Origin: Gigaspora margarita
Lineage: Eukaryota; Glomeromycota; Glomeromycetes; Diversisporales; Gigasporaceae
Reading direction: 5' to 3'
Length of the DNA: 64,000 bases
NCBI GenBank assembly: GCA_009809945.1
Contig: WTPW01000029.1
Span: forward strand, 409,667-473,666
Made by a program: the position numbers and the translations under genes. The notes beneath the pieces were generated by a model. That model did no database searches. It was not told the DNA's origin and was given only the letters and a program-made list of their open reading frames with translations. Position 1 is the stretch's first letter. Each line of letters begins with the position of its first letter. Of this stretch, positions 21,980 to 33,946 are shown piece after piece.

Positions 21980-22185
21980 AGTTTCAAAAGAATGCTCTAG
22001 TACATTTTCAAATAATGTGCTCTCTATATCTAGTTGATAAGTATGATAGTCATAAATTCTCACTAAACCAGCTATAAATTATATTGTTTCAAAATAACAC
22101 CCTGGTATGTACTCTAAATAATGCATCTAAGCTCAAAATAACATGCCAAAGTGCATTATTTTGTGAGAATACAGTATATATAAAA
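21980..22185. repeat. Decayed relative of the GCGCATTATTTCG MITE family
   Basis: Repeated phrases AATAATGTGCTC, AAAATAACAC, AATAATGCATC and GTGCATTATTTTGTGAG end at ACAGTAT. They match the complete element at 40803-41058 after CpG to TpG/CpA changes. Confidence 0.45.
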
Positions 22186-22292
22186 CTAGGCTTAATATAT
22201 ATTTTGGCAAAATTAGATTAAGAATAAATTTATATTTATTTCAAAATTATTTTTTTTATAATAGTTAAATATATACCTATTAATTATTTTAG

Positions 22293-23329
22293 ATTAATTG
22301 ATAATTCACCTGTCAACTGAAGAGTGCTGAAATGTGGTGTGCTTCTATCTAAAATTTTTTTCTTATTAAGTTAATGATACATGCCCACTAATTGAAAGTT
22401 GTAGAGCTCAATGAGACGCATCTAATGGTGTTAGATCATCCAATTCAGCCTAGTGTATGGTGAGATATCATCGAAAAATGATTGGCTGACTATATAAAAT
22501 CCCATAATGCAAATTACATATAAAAATCGCTATAGGTGAAATGTGGCATGCTTCTATCTAAAATATTTTTTTACTAAGTTAACAATACATGTCCACTAAT
22601 TGAAAGTTGTAGAGCTTGTTGAGACGCATCTAACATTGGTTAGATCATCCAAATCGACCTAGTGGATGGTGAGATAATGTCAAAAATCTATTGGAAGACT
22701 ATATAAAATCTCTATGTAAATGTTTACATAGTGATTTTCATATATAAGCCTATGCAAAGTTAATTTTTTGTTTTGCATAACCTGGTGTTTCAAAATTCTG
22801 GTAGGCGGGTCAGATTTTTTTTTTAAAAAAAAAAATAACTTTATTGGTCTATATTAACTCATGTTCATATCTAAGGTCATGCAAAGTTAATTATTCAGTT
22901 TGAATAATAAGGAATCAGAAAATTTTGATTTTTTTTTTATCATACCTACCGATAATTACAAAATATAAAGGTCATTATCAGGTGCCACAGGAGAAAAAAA
23001 TTAAATGGCAAAAATAGAATAATTGGCACAATAGAAATTTAAAAAAATTTTTTTTTGAAAAAATGGGTCAGCAGGTTATGCAAAATGAAAAATTAACTTT
23101 GCGTAGCCTAATCTGCATCACAGGATTTTATATAGTTGGGCAATCATTTTTTGATGATTTTTCACCATCCACTGGGCCGATTTGGATGATCTAACTACCG
23201 TTAGATGCATCTCAACAAGCTCTACAACATTCAATTAGTGGGCATGTATCATTAACTTAATAAAAAAATTTAGATAGAAGCATACCGCATTTTGTCACTT
23301 TCCAGTTGATAGGCAGATTATCAATTAAT
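22293..23329. mobile_element. Foldback element with about 230-base inverted ends
   Basis: The left end (CACCTGTCAACTG, GTGTGCTTCTATCTAAA, GATACATGCCCACTAATTGA, GTTGTAGAGCT, TTAGATCATCCAA) is mirrored from about 23100 to 23329. A second direct copy of the inner part begins at about 22537. The central part contains a further inverted pair around TTTGCATAACC. No coding capacity. Element superfamily not assigned. Confidence 0.75.
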
Positions 23330-24539
23330 TAACTAGCTAGAATAGGTTAGGTTAAAGGGAATCTAAAAGATATATCTCATGTTATTAAAGTATATAGTTT
23401 ATTAGAAAGAAGCCTTGTAGAACCTATTTGTTTATAAAAAAATTCTATATAGAGAATATTTGATAAAAATATTATTGTTATAGAGAATGTATTTGAAAAA
23501 AGTATTTTTTCATCTTTGAAATATTTTTAAGTATGTTCCTATTGGTGTTGAGAAATATTCCATAAAGACCAGATAACATTTTGATCCCATCCAAGAAATT
23601 ATTAAACAAGTAGTAAAAAATAATTTAGTATTTGTTTAGCAATAAGCAGAAATAGTAAATTATAATATTGAAGATCTGGACAATTTGGATATTTGGGTAT
23701 TTGAACAATGTCAAATTGTCCAAATAATTGGATTGAACATTATAAATTTTTTTATTGGATATAAAAAAAAATTTTAATTTAACTTTAATCTAATTAAACT
23801 TAATTTTGACAAATTTCTAATATATAATATTTCTAATCAATATATGAGGGCTCATCAGTAGAAAAGTGGTGAAAAGTTTTAACTACTTTTTTTAAAATGT
23901 CAAATTAAAATAGCTCAATAACTACTAAATCAAATTAAATAATTTTTTTTTTATTTAATAGATAGGATTTAGGCCTAAAGACTACCGGTAGTACAGTTAG
24001 AAGATTAGGTTAAAAATCTAGAAAAATATATATAAATATAATTTTTGTATACAAAAATCTGATTAATACTGTAGTTTAGTTTGGCAGAATTTTTTTTAAT
24101 ATTAATAATAAACTTGTTTAAAAAAAATTCCTTTGTAACTGCTATTTTTTGTTGCTTCAATGTACTATGTGTAGTACACTATAAATACTAAATTTTTTAT
24201 AAATTTTTTTAATAGAATTAGTAAATTTAAATTTAAATTATATAAAAAATGTTTATAGCTTACTACATTAAAAGTTTTATTATTAGTTATATTATAAAAA
24301 ATATTATTTCTACTATAAAGGTTTGTAAGCTGTTAGTTGAAAATCATTACTATTTTAGTATTTCATATAGGTTCATTAGTTTTTTAACTATAATTTAAAA
24401 AAAATTTTATTAAATAAATTTTGTTTAAATTTATCAGAAGTTGTTAAAAACAAACTTTTAATTCTAATTTATGCAATTTATCAATATTTATGCTAATATA
24501 TTAAGAGTATATAAGTTTAAAAATTTAAAAAATTAAACG

Positions 24540-25047
24540 TGGCAAATCTAAGGAACTGGAAAAAACCCACGAAAGCCCGCTTGCAAGTCCCAAATTAGGA
24601 GGTAGTGAAAATCAGTCCTACGGTGCATACCAAAGAAGGATGGCACTACGATCAGAATGAACCTAATAAGGGCAGGTGGCTTTGGTCACTAAAACTGGAT
24701 TCGGAAGTGAAATGGGACACAGATGGATTTTGGTAGGCAATTTGTGCAAGGGTAAAGTAGCCCTTAGGTTATTAAATTTATAGGGTTGAGGCCTCTCAAT
24801 ATATCTACAAAAGTAGTGTGACAGGTAGTAATAGGCGGACCATGGACCAGAGGGTTTAAATAGGCAATTTCCATAGTTGGGTTGTAGGTATGGCAGCTAG
24901 TGTAGAACCTTCAGGCGGACTACTTAAATTAGGCACCAAAAGTGCACATGTGGCTAGTTGTATCCTCATTCATGTAACAAATATTACGTCTCTATAACTC
25001 AATAAAATCTCGGCCATTGCACATGGCCTCTAAAAAAAAAAAAAAAA
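24540..25047 (+). mobile_element. Retroposon with poly(A) tail (headless SINE family member)
   Basis: A GC-richer island in AT-rich DNA. It has the shared 3' module (TTTAAATAGGCAATTTCCAT, GGCAGCTAGTGTAGAACCTT, GGCGGACTACTTAAATTAGG, GCACCAAAAGTGCACATGTG), then AATAAAATCTCGG, then an A-run. No tRNA-like head is present, so this copy seems 5'-truncated. The duplication is unclear. Related copies are at about 27857-28935 (plus) and about 36530-37020 (minus). Confidence 0.65.
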
Positions 25048-25148
25048 ATTTAAACATAATTTTTAATATAAAATTTATAAGTAAAATTTACTAGTAAAAC
25101 AGCTAAAAATAGCAAGTTTCAAAGGTCTCTAAAAAATTTAAAAGACTA

Positions 25149-25538
25149 TTTAAGGGTAGAGTGTACGTAAATCATTTATCATATGATATGCGTTGTCAAA
25201 TTTTTTTGTGTAACTGATTATATAGTAAACACAACTCTGATTGGGTAATTATCTGTTTTAGAAATATTTTTACTATTTGTTTTCTTGTGTAACCCCAGCA
25301 AATTTGAAGCCCCCCGGCAAATTTAACTATATAAGGAAGTATATTTTTTTAAAATAATATAACCTCCAAAGATTTTACTACTATAAATAGAAGGTTTAAT
25401 CTGTATATTACCAAATTTTGGTAAAGATTGACCATGGTTTTAAAAACTTTTATCAGTGGCGTATTTCAAATTTTGCATGAAATCCCAATGTACCACCAAA
25501 ATCATATGATAAATGATCTACGTACACTCTACCCTTAA
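25149..25538. mobile_element. TTAA-flanked MITE, complete copy
   Basis: Ends TTAAGGGTAGAGTGTACGTA and, inverted, TACGTACACTCTACCCTTAA. Interior phrases ATCATTTATCATATGAT, CCCAGCAAATTTGAA and ACCAAATTTTGGTAA match the copy at 42640-43026 in opposite orientation. No coding sequence. Confidence 0.75.
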
Positions 25539-25852
25539 AGTTATGATATTTTTTTTACATAATGCGATTTACCCAAAGTATATTGCAAAAATATTTTAAT
25601 AGATTTTTTATTATTAAAATTTGTCAATAATTGGCCTTAAATGGTATCACCATGTAGTACAATGTACTACTAGTAGCACGCCTAAATCCTATCCATTAAT
25701 TTTATAACTACATATTATTAAAATATAAAAAATATCAAATTTAGTTTAGTAGTTATTAGAATATTTTAATTTAAAGCTTAAAAAACTTTTACTTAGAAAC
25801 TTTTTACCCCTTTTCTACTGATAAGCCCCCATATTTTATTTTTATTGGGAAT

Positions 25853-27426
25853 ATAAATTTGTCGCACATGTGACATGTCAGACCCATGTTCGACCAATCA
25901 AATCGCTCGATTATGTAGGTAAAAAATTTTTTTTTAAAAATTAAAGTTTTATATTACAAAGCACATTATATATTGTAAAATTTTATTCTGAACAATATTT
26001 TCTAAGTTACGAAGATAGATTATTTTAGTAAAAAAAGGCGTTTTATAAGAAAAACAAAAATTTCAAAAGTTAGCACATATAAAACTTTTTTTACTAAAAC
26101 AATCTATCTTTTCAACTTAGAAAAAGTTGTTTAGTGTAAAATTTTGTATATAATACTTAAAATATAAATATAGATTAAATTAGCAAAAAAAAGTTCGATA
26201 TGTACTAACATTAGAAATTTGTTTTTTCTTATAAAACATCTTTTTTTACTAAGTTAATCTATCTTTGTAACTTAGAAAAAGTTGTTCAGAATAAAATTTA
26301 CACTATATATTTTAATATTGCTTATTTATTTTTATATTTTACTGGTAAGAACTCTTTCTGATGATCATCTGTACCAAATTTTCCAAGAAGGCTGACTTAT
26401 GAAAACTACATATTCTACTTATTAAAAATAAACAGGCTCTATCAAAAAGCAACAGGAAGAGGCTGTCTGTAAAGGAACTGAAAGGTGCTTCAGTCCTTTG
26501 TGACCTGGAACACTCGTAATGGACTTTTTAGGAGTCTCCCTTTTGGTCTTTGGATTAGCACTATCGAGCAAAGAAGTAGTGGGCTTAGTTCCTGGAGTCT
26601 TGTTTTGAAATAGGATATTATGTGTGGTGTAACTCCTACCAACTCCTTTTCTGTTTGGTAACAAACTCTCCTCTTTCTCCTGCCCTTCGGGGTTTTCTCT
26701 CAAAACTTTTACAAAAAGTGGGAAATCCAGCTTACCCCCTTCAAAAGATCGGCATTGTTTACATTTCCTAATCAGGATAGCATCTACCCAATTGGTGTCA
26801 AGTCAGGTGTGCTCTCGGTAACCCAGCTGAGTAAACAATTTGGACACGTGCGATATTTTGGTAGAAAATTTGAGTAAAAATTTCTTTTTAGAACATTCTT
26901 TTAGACATATGCAATTTTCTTTCGAATATTGTAAATATAATATGTAGAGAGTATTCTCTACATAGTATTATATAATTTTTATACTATTTCTTAGATTGTT
27001 TAGCTAGTTCTTTTCATTTGTTTTTTTTCCTGGTAGGGTTCTTTGCTGGTTTTTTTTTACTTTTTTGATAGCTGAGTACCATGTTATACATATACTTTAA
27101 ATATGTGTTTATGCATGTATGTGGGTATAGGTAGAAGACATCAGTGCGACTACTAGACATGGGGGCCTATATAAGGCCTTCCTGGGCCCACCCATTTAGT
27201 TCTATCCAATGAGGTGGATCGGGTTTATGCTTAACATGTAATTGATAGAATATTTGTATTTATGCAAATCTATTAATAAAGTTAACGCGCGGTTTAGTCA
27301 AAGGAAAAAAAAAATTTTACTAGTAAAATTTTTAGTCTTTTAAAAAAATATTTTTTTGTCTACAAAATCGAGCAATTTGATTGGTCGAATCACAGGGTGC
27401 AATATGTTACTTATGTAACAAATTTC
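25853..27426. mobile_element. TIR element with CGACCAATCAAAT ends, hosting a retroposon
   Basis: The left end (AAATTTGTCGCACATGTGAC, TTCGACCAATCAAATCGCTC) is mirrored at about 27355-27426 (GAGCAATTTGATTGGTCGAA, GTTACTTATGTAACAAATTT). An inner inverted pair spans about 25967-26293 (TTCTAAGTTACGAAGATAG / ATCTTTGTAACTTAGAA). The retroposon at 26349-27313 is inserted between them. No coding sequence of its own is visible. Confidence 0.6.
26349..27313 (+). mobile_element. Retroposon with A-tail and 13-bp duplication
   Basis: Flanked by ATTTTACTGGTAA (26336-26348) and ATTTTACTAGTAA (27314-27326), one mismatch. It ends in AATAAAGTTAACGCGCGG and an A-run. The antisense strand of 26422-26790 has an open stretch reading VDAILIRKCKQCRSFEGG and onward through FVKVLRENPEGQEKEE. 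The retroposon at 40135-40722 preserves a decayed version of the same reading (FPNKKE, GEGKQV, NFEKFKGTKN). Whether that frame was ever translated is unknown. Both copies share the opening phrase GATGATCAYCTG with the MITE at 32485. Confidence 0.6.
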
Positions 27427-27856
27427 TATTTCTTTTTTTATTATACATTAGCTTTTTAAGTTAATAATTAGTAACTAAAAATCAAATTCATAATTTATGC
27501 ATATGCTTTGAAACAAATCACAAATTTTTTTTAAAAAAAGCTATTTAAACTTATACAACTAGTTTTATTTAGAAAAAATAAATTTGAAAATATTATTATT
27601 AGATTAAAAGTAATAAAACTTTTGCTGTTATAATATTAAATTTGTTCAGTAAATTTATTGAGCAATTGGACATTACCCATTTGACAAATTGGATATATGT
27701 TCAATGCTTAAAGGCCAAAAAAATTATTTGGACATTTGTATTATGCTCAAATAATCAAATATCCAAATATTTGATTAAATATATTTGAATATTGTCCAAG
27801 CCAACACTAGCAATAAGTGAATTAATATTTTAAAAAAAATTTCAATAATATTAGAG
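27427..27856. other. AT-rich non-genic stretch
   Basis: No gene or clear repeat seen. Confidence 0.4.
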
Positions 27857-28935
27857 TATAGCAATATAGAGAAGTTGGCAAGTTGTTACCCCAAATAACA
27901 TGTCTAGAGTTCAAATCCTACTAGCAATACTTTGGAAAAATAGACCTGTGTTTTGGTAATTGCTTCTTATTAATCAGCTAGGTATATTATCTGTAGTTTT
28001 GGTTCCATTATCTTGAATAGAAACTTTTGAATAAGTTTGTATCATCATACAAACAAATCCAAGGAACTAGAAAACATAAACCTATTTAGCAAGTTCTAAA
28101 TAAAAAGGTGCAAGATCTTTAATATACTACCAAAACTGGAACATCAAAACTATAGCTAGAGAACCAGATGATAAGACCTCTAGAAAGTGGGTCCATCAAC
28201 CTGGTCACTAAAGTTATACAAGAAAAAAAAAAGATCTAAGTTATATAAGTAGTTACTAAGTAGAGTTGCAAACATTTAGAAAGTCAAAAGTAGTATATTA
28301 TTCTTATGTTACTTACAATATATAAAATTTAGATATAATATTACATATGTCATATTATATATTAAATGTTGTCTAAAATCTGCAACTATAAACTAAGAGA
28401 AGAAAACTATAATAGTACCTAATGCTGAGTAGATCAACCCATCTCAACTAACTAGTCTTGAAGTTTGGAATACATTGGTATAAAGACTAAAAGAAAGGTA
28501 GTAGTAGGGTGCCAAAGTTGAAGGGAATTTTGCAAGAGCAGAAATAAATAATAGTAACAAATATAAGTTAATGTTATAGTACAAGTTACTAAAATGTAAT
28601 TAATATTTGTGAATTACTCTACCAAGTAATTTGACAAAAATAAACCAGATAGTATCTTTAGATACATTAATGAGTTCTAAGAGACCAATTTAGTATCTGG
28701 TACAAACCTTAACTAACTAATATAATAAAAAGCTATACTAGTAATACAAGTAGTAATTTAATTGGCAGGAGGAACAGAAAATTAGAGAGTTTAAATAAAC
28801 AATTCATATCAGAATTGTAGATATAGCAACTAGTGTGGAACCTTTGGATTGGATAAACTATATAAATAAGACACCCAAAGTATATATATAGCTAGTTGTA
28901 TTCTCATTTATATAACAAATATTGAAAAATCTACA
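27857..28935 (+). mobile_element. Decayed retroposon with tRNA-like head
   Basis: A tRNA-like segment (AGTTGGCAAGTTGTTAC then B-box-like GAGTTCAAATCC at about 27911) is followed by CCAAGGAACTAGAAAA, matching the 5' part of the 24540 copy. The diverged 3' module follows: AGCAACTAGTGTGGAACCTT, ACACCCAAAGTATATAT, AGCTAGTTGTATTCTC. Copies of this family that keep the head suggest a tRNA-derived SINE. Internal A/T enrichment relative to the 24540 copy indicates age. Confidence 0.5.
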
Positions 28936-30419
28936 AGTGTTTTTTGATCCAAACCTTAAATAAAAAAACCAAGCCCCAAGATAAGAACTTAATACAAAAA
29001 AATAATTTCAATAAAATAATATAAGATAAGATTATATTGTGTACTAGATGTGTTAAAATAAAGTGAAAAAGAATATTAAAAATTTAATTAACAATATAGT
29101 AGTAATTTTGAAAGAGTCAAATATGTCAGTAATTATGCTAATTATAGATTGTTAAATATTATTGTTATTGTTTGAACATCAAAGTAGATGTAGAGTATCT
29201 TTAGTATCTAAGCAGCAAAAGCATTTTGGTATAGAATATAGATAAGAATAACAAATATAATATTATTAGATACAAAATAGCTAGACCTTTCAAAATACAA
29301 CTTATTGAAATAACCTTTTGTAATATGTATTTAGAAAACATCAAAAAATATATATTTTTAGAAACAGACATATTGACTAATTTGTTTGACCCCAAAATCG
29401 ACAAATCATGATTGAGGATTATCAAAAAAATTTTACATAAAAATTTATTATAAAGCGAATTTTACAAAAACAGCCTTTTTAACCAGCTTTGTATTTATTG
29501 TCTAAAGCGTAGCGAGGATGTTTTTACTTCTACTCCATTTCATGCAATGTCTGTTAGAGATATCTAATTAAGCTTTTAGATTAGGTAACACAATATATCT
29601 CTGCATATCATAACAAAAAACATTGCAAATTGGATATGTTACACATGTATATATATAGATTATTGCTTCAGACATCTATCAGCCCCTAATAACCTAGTAA
29701 TTACTATATTGTTATAAATAGCGTGCAGGGGTAAAATTACAAACTTTAGTCTAAATTAAGCTTAATTTAGCCAAACCTCTAAATAATGCCCATGCCCATT
29801 ATTTCAGGACAATTTGGTAAGTACATAGAAAATTATAAAATGCATGTATTTGTTACAAGGCCATTTTTTTTAAAAATTAACTTCCAAATTTATTCTTGAT
29901 AGTTACAAACCCATCAAACAATGCCCAACCCATTTTAAAACACCTGAGTATTTTAACAAATAGTAAAAGTATTTTTTTCTGCAGCTTATTATAGCTCTTT
30001 TATTAAGTTTTATTAGGTTTTTAACTTGTCTAGATGTTAAAAAAGCTCTTTTGTTTGGGTAACAAGTGCTTCATTTGTTAGTTTTTTAATATCACTTAGA
30101 AGCAAATTTCATATAACTGTTTATTGAAAAGGTCTAAAAAATCAAATTAGCTAATATAAAATATTTTTGAGCTTGAAATTGTATTTAGAGAAGTATTGCT
30201 TTTAACTTTTGCATTTAGAAAAACCTAACTATTATTAAAAGTAGGTTCTAATAATTTGTATTAAATATAATTTTATATCTGCTTATATAGTATATTATTA
30301 ATAGTTTCAGATTATAACCTTATTAAGAAGTTTAAAATACTGTTACTTATAAATTAAATAAGTTGCTCATCTAATTTTATAAATAAATTTATACAAAAAT
30401 ATTATTTAAATTAAATTTA
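28936..30419. other. AT-rich non-genic stretch
   Basis: No supportable gene. A piece at about 29718-29815 (TGCAGGGGTAAAATTACAA, AAGCTTAATTTAG, ATGCCCATTATTTCAGG) resembles the interior of the terminal-repeat sequence at 63565-63660. Confidence 0.45.
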
Positions 30420-30677
30420 CTATATTTACTTTAAATAACACATACATGTGTATTATATAAAAAGATGTGCATTATATTGAGTATGCATATGAGCATTATT
30501 TTAAAGTAAAGATCTAATTTCTACCTACCTCTATATCAGATATGCTTATTTAAATATTAGTATATAGGGTGTGCATTATTTTAGAATACATATAGTCATT
30601 ATTTCAAACCAACCATCTATTTTAAGAAAATGCAAATTTTGAAATAATGCTATGTGTATTATTTTGTATAAATACAG
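30420..30677. mobile_element. TA-flanked MITE, CpG-depleted copy of the 40803 element
   Basis: Ends CTATATTTACTTTAAATAAC and, inverted, TTATTTTGTATAAATACAG, with TA outside. The interior follows the 40803-41058 element phrase by phrase, but CpG sites are mostly TpG or CpA (GCGTTATTTCG there, GTGCATTATTTTA here). Confidence 0.65.
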
Positions 30678-30900
30678 TATTTAAAAAATATATATAACTT
30701 ACTTTAAATTTTAAATATATATATTTTAGCATTTTATAATTTTTTTTAGTTCTTAACTACAAGTAATTTAAAGAGAATCTTTCTTTAAAATTGATAAATT
30801 TTTATCTTTACAATTTCTTTAAAATTATATTATTATTAAAGCAATAATAAGGCAATTATAGATATTACAGCATACTACCAATACAGCATGCTACTAATTA

Positions 30901-31099
30901 GGGTTCCTCAAAGATTTGATTCAAATATTTGATGCAATTTGAGTTACACCACATAATATAAATTATTCAATTAAGTACTTTAAAATAATGATAGTACCTA
31001 TAAGTACTATTATCATTTGAAGTACTTAATTGAATAATTTATATTATGTGGTGTAACTCAAATTGCATCAAATATTTGAATCAAATATTTGAGGAACCC
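30901..31099. mobile_element. Near-perfect palindromic MITE, TA-flanked
   Basis: A 199-bp element whose two halves are almost exact inverted copies: GGGTTCCTCAAA at left, TTTGAGGAACCC at right, centre near 31000. TA is at both edges. It shares termini with 4207-4467 and 34700-34961 but is far more palindromic. No coding capacity. Confidence 0.8.
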
Positions 31100-31101
31100 T
31101 A

Positions 31102-31785
31102 CTACTAATATCTTATAATTTACTAATTAGAATTGTATAATTTTAGTGCCAATCAATTTGTCTTAGTGAAATAAATTGATTGTACCAAAATTATAGAATT
31201 TTAATTAGTGGATCATAAGATATTACAATTAGTGTTATAAATTCAAAAATTTTTTATTCGCACAAATGCAAAAAAAATACACAAAAAAAAATTTATATGT
31301 GCATTATATATATGGAATTCCTGTTATACATGCAAATTTAAACCTATGTGCACTGTGCCTACTGTGCAAATCCAATTTACATTACTAATTACAATTAAAA
31401 TAACTTTAAAATATAAATATTATAGTACATAAAAGTATTGTAGTATATAGCAATATTTATAAACTATTTATTAGAATAGTATAATTTTGATACCATTCAA
31501 TTCATCTTATTGAAACAAATCAAATAGCACTAAAATCATGTAATTTTGACTACTACTTTTCAAAATAGATATTATTAGCCAAAATAAGCTATGCAAAACA
31601 ATTTTTAAAATTAATATAAAATAATAAATAATTTTGGTTAGACTAGTTTGTTTTTGAAATTTATTCAAATAACTGCCTTCAAAAGATAATTTCAACAGCC
31701 CAAAATTACTAAAATTTAATATAGAATTATGGAATCCTTAAGATATTATTATTATATTAATAAAATAAACTAGTTTAACTAGTCT
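31102..31785. repeat. Non-genic stretch with imperfect inverted repeats
   Basis: About 31105-31225 folds on itself (TTAGTGCCAATCAATTTGTC against the AAATTGATTGTACCAAAAT side), with AATATCTTATAA at its outer edge. A diverged copy follows at about 31440-31740. No gene seen. Confidence 0.5.
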
Positions 31786-31801
31786 AATTTTTATAAAAAA
31801 A

Positions 31802-32322
31802 GTTCTGTAGGTCGATACATAGCGGTTCTGCTCCCAGGATGCAAATCAAAGGTTGCCGGTTCAATTCCCCCTAGAGGTGTAATGGAAAAAAACCAGCCAG
31901 TTAGAGAACTGAAACACCATGGGAAAACAGGGACCCAGGACATCTATGGACGGACTTAATTGGGCAGTTGCCATTATCAAATCTGTGGCAGTGAAACAAA
32001 ACATATTAGAGCCTATTTGGAATAACTGAAGTCACAAGACGTATTGAGAGGCCGAAGTCTGAAAAGATACATCAAGAACTTGTGGCGCCCGTATCCAAAC
32101 TGCAACTGTTTGTACCAATAATCAGCTGGCATACCGATCTATAGCGGAGTTTGTTGGGAGGATAATGTTCGGTGCTGTGGCCATACTTGGGCATCTATAG
32201 TAATAGATAGCCGAGTAATAGTTTAGCCAAAGTCTTTAATGTAATTTGTATGGTAGCCTTCGGGCGGCACTATAAAATAAGTTAATAAAGCTAGCACTAA
32301 TGGTCACTTAAGTTAAAAAAAA
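31802..32322 (+). mobile_element. tRNA-headed SINE with 16-bp duplication
   Basis: Flanked by AATTTTTATAAAAAAA (31786-31801 and 32323-32338). The head has A-box-like TACATAGCGG and a perfect B-box GGTTCAATTCC at about 31857. The body shares CAAATCAAAGG, TATTGAGAGGC, TCAAGAACTTGTGG and GTTGGGAGGATAA with the SINE at 20080, and ends with AATAAAGCTAGC and an A-run. Unlike the 20080 copy it lacks the GGCGGACTACTTAAA module, which supports a mosaic origin for that copy. Confidence 0.85.
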
Positions 32323-32484
32323 AATTTTTATAAAAAAAATACAAAAATCTAGCAATTTTTTAATTGCATGATTAATGATACTGCCTAAAAATTCATAGTT
32401 ATAGAAAGACCCCAAAATATACATATATAGGTCAGGTTAATTATAAAATTACTAAAAATGAAAAGATATATATAAATCTTTAAA

Positions 32485-32829
32485 GAATATTGCTAACCAT
32501 AACCGCGGTGATGATCACCTGTACATAATTTGCCAATCAAAATTCAGGATCAGGTGTAACATGTAAATTAATTTTGTATAACAAAAATAAAGAATTTTTT
32601 AAAAAATCACTTCTAACTAAAAATTTTGTCTATGAAACTACTTTTTTTTATACAAAAAAAAAATTCTTTGCTAAATTTTACTATATATCCAACTCTATTC
32701 TAACCCCTAACTTAACCTCTAACCTTTACCCTTACCCTAACATTAAAAGAATTTAATTTTTATTTAATAAATTGTTTATGCATTGTAGATCACAGGTGAT
32801 CATCACCGCGGTTATGGTTAGCAATTTTC
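32485..32829. mobile_element. Mutator-like MITE with 10-bp duplication
   Basis: Perfect inverted ends of more than 30 bases (TTGCTAACCATAACCGCGGT then GATGATCACCTGT), flanked by AATCTTTAAA at 32475-32484 and 32830-32839. The duplication length fits Mutator-like elements (8-11 bp, usually 9). The interior carries telomere-like CCCTAA variants (about 32698-32745) and is shared with the MITE at 21520. Confidence 0.75.
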
Positions 32830-33332
32830 AATCTTTAAAAATAAGCAAAAAATTACTAAAAATAGAAAAGAACTATATAAAACCCCCAAAAATAAGCAAA
32901 ATAATATCTGCCTATCTATATATATTTTGGGGTCTTGTTTTGGGAGTTAACCAAAACCAAAACTGGTATTACCAGTTTTAGGCATGATTTTTTTAACTGA
33001 AACTTGTCTAAACTTAACTAAAATTCTGAATCTTCAAAACTGCACTAAAATTACAAAATTTGATTAACTAATAAAATCAAGAATTTACTTTATTTATAAA
33101 GATTACTTTCTAATATAATTCCTTCTCTAGCAAAATTCATTCTCTAATAAACATATTAGCAGATTAGCGTAATTGGGTCTTTTTTGATAAACTTGTTATA
33201 CAAAAATTTGCTCCTAAGTAAGGGGCTTCCAGAAATTACATAATATTTTGTTACTAAATTTCAAAATTTTACCTACCCACCCACACCTAATACTCTATTA
33301 GCCAATCAAATTTTATATTTTTTAAAATTTAT

Positions 33333-33929
33333 TTATAAGGTGGAAAGGGGTAATTTGGTGAAGAGTGGTAATTTGGTGAATTTTGGTATCGCATGATCTA
33401 ATGATCAGAATCGAATAATTTTTATAACATTTGATTCGCCTCGATGAGGTGAATCGAATGGTACCAAGCTCGCCTGGTTCTGATCACTGGGTCACAAGAT
33501 ATTTTTGATTCTTTGTTATAGTTACACTTCGTCAAAATACCCCTCAAGGATCCTTTTGGTGCAACATATAATCGAAGATATTTTGTGATCCAGTGATCAA
33601 AATCGGATAAACTTTATATTAATCGATTCATCTCATCAAGACGAATCGAATGGCATAAAAATTATCCAGTTCTGACCACTGGATTACATAAGATACCATC
33701 AATTCGCCAAATTACCCCTACCTCTTAAAATTTAAGCTTTTTGATACAATGTATAATCCATTTAATGTCACTTTAAAGCAAGATGTTATATTACTAATTT
33801 TTTTATAAAATAATTCTAAATCATATATAAAGTTTAATACAAAAAATAAAAAATTTTTTTAATATTAAAATAAAAAAGTTTTTATATTAGTGATGTTAAC
33901 TTCGCCAAATTACCCTTTTCCATCTTATG
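33333..33929. mobile_element. Foldback element with GGTAATTTGG ends
   Basis: The outer ends AAGGTGGAAAGGGGTAATTT and, inverted, AATTACCCTTTTCCATCTT enclose a second inverted layer (TAATTTGGTGAATT... and AATTCGCCAAATTACCCC at about 33698). Inside are paired GATTCGNCTCNATGAG-type segments. A truncated relative lies at 47465-47995. No coding capacity. Confidence 0.65.
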
Positions 33930-33946
33930 TTTTAATTTATAAATTG

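Larger units (their letters stand above)
23843..25838. mobile_element. Large TIR element hosting two later insertions
   Basis: The left arm (GGGCTCATCAGTAGAAAAG, AATAACTACTAAA, GATAGGATTTAGGC, about 165-190 bases) is mirrored at about 25640-25838 (CTTTTCTACTGATAAGCCC). Inside it lie a retroposon at 24540-25047 and a TTAA-flanked MITE at 25149-25538. The interior is otherwise non-coding. Edges are approximate. Confidence 0.6.

Noticed and set aside
26422..26703. A free-standing minus-strand gene of about 93 residues
   Set aside because: The segment lies within a retroposon bounded by a target duplication, and its relative at 40135 is full of stops. It is treated as a captured or fortuitous reading, not a gene.
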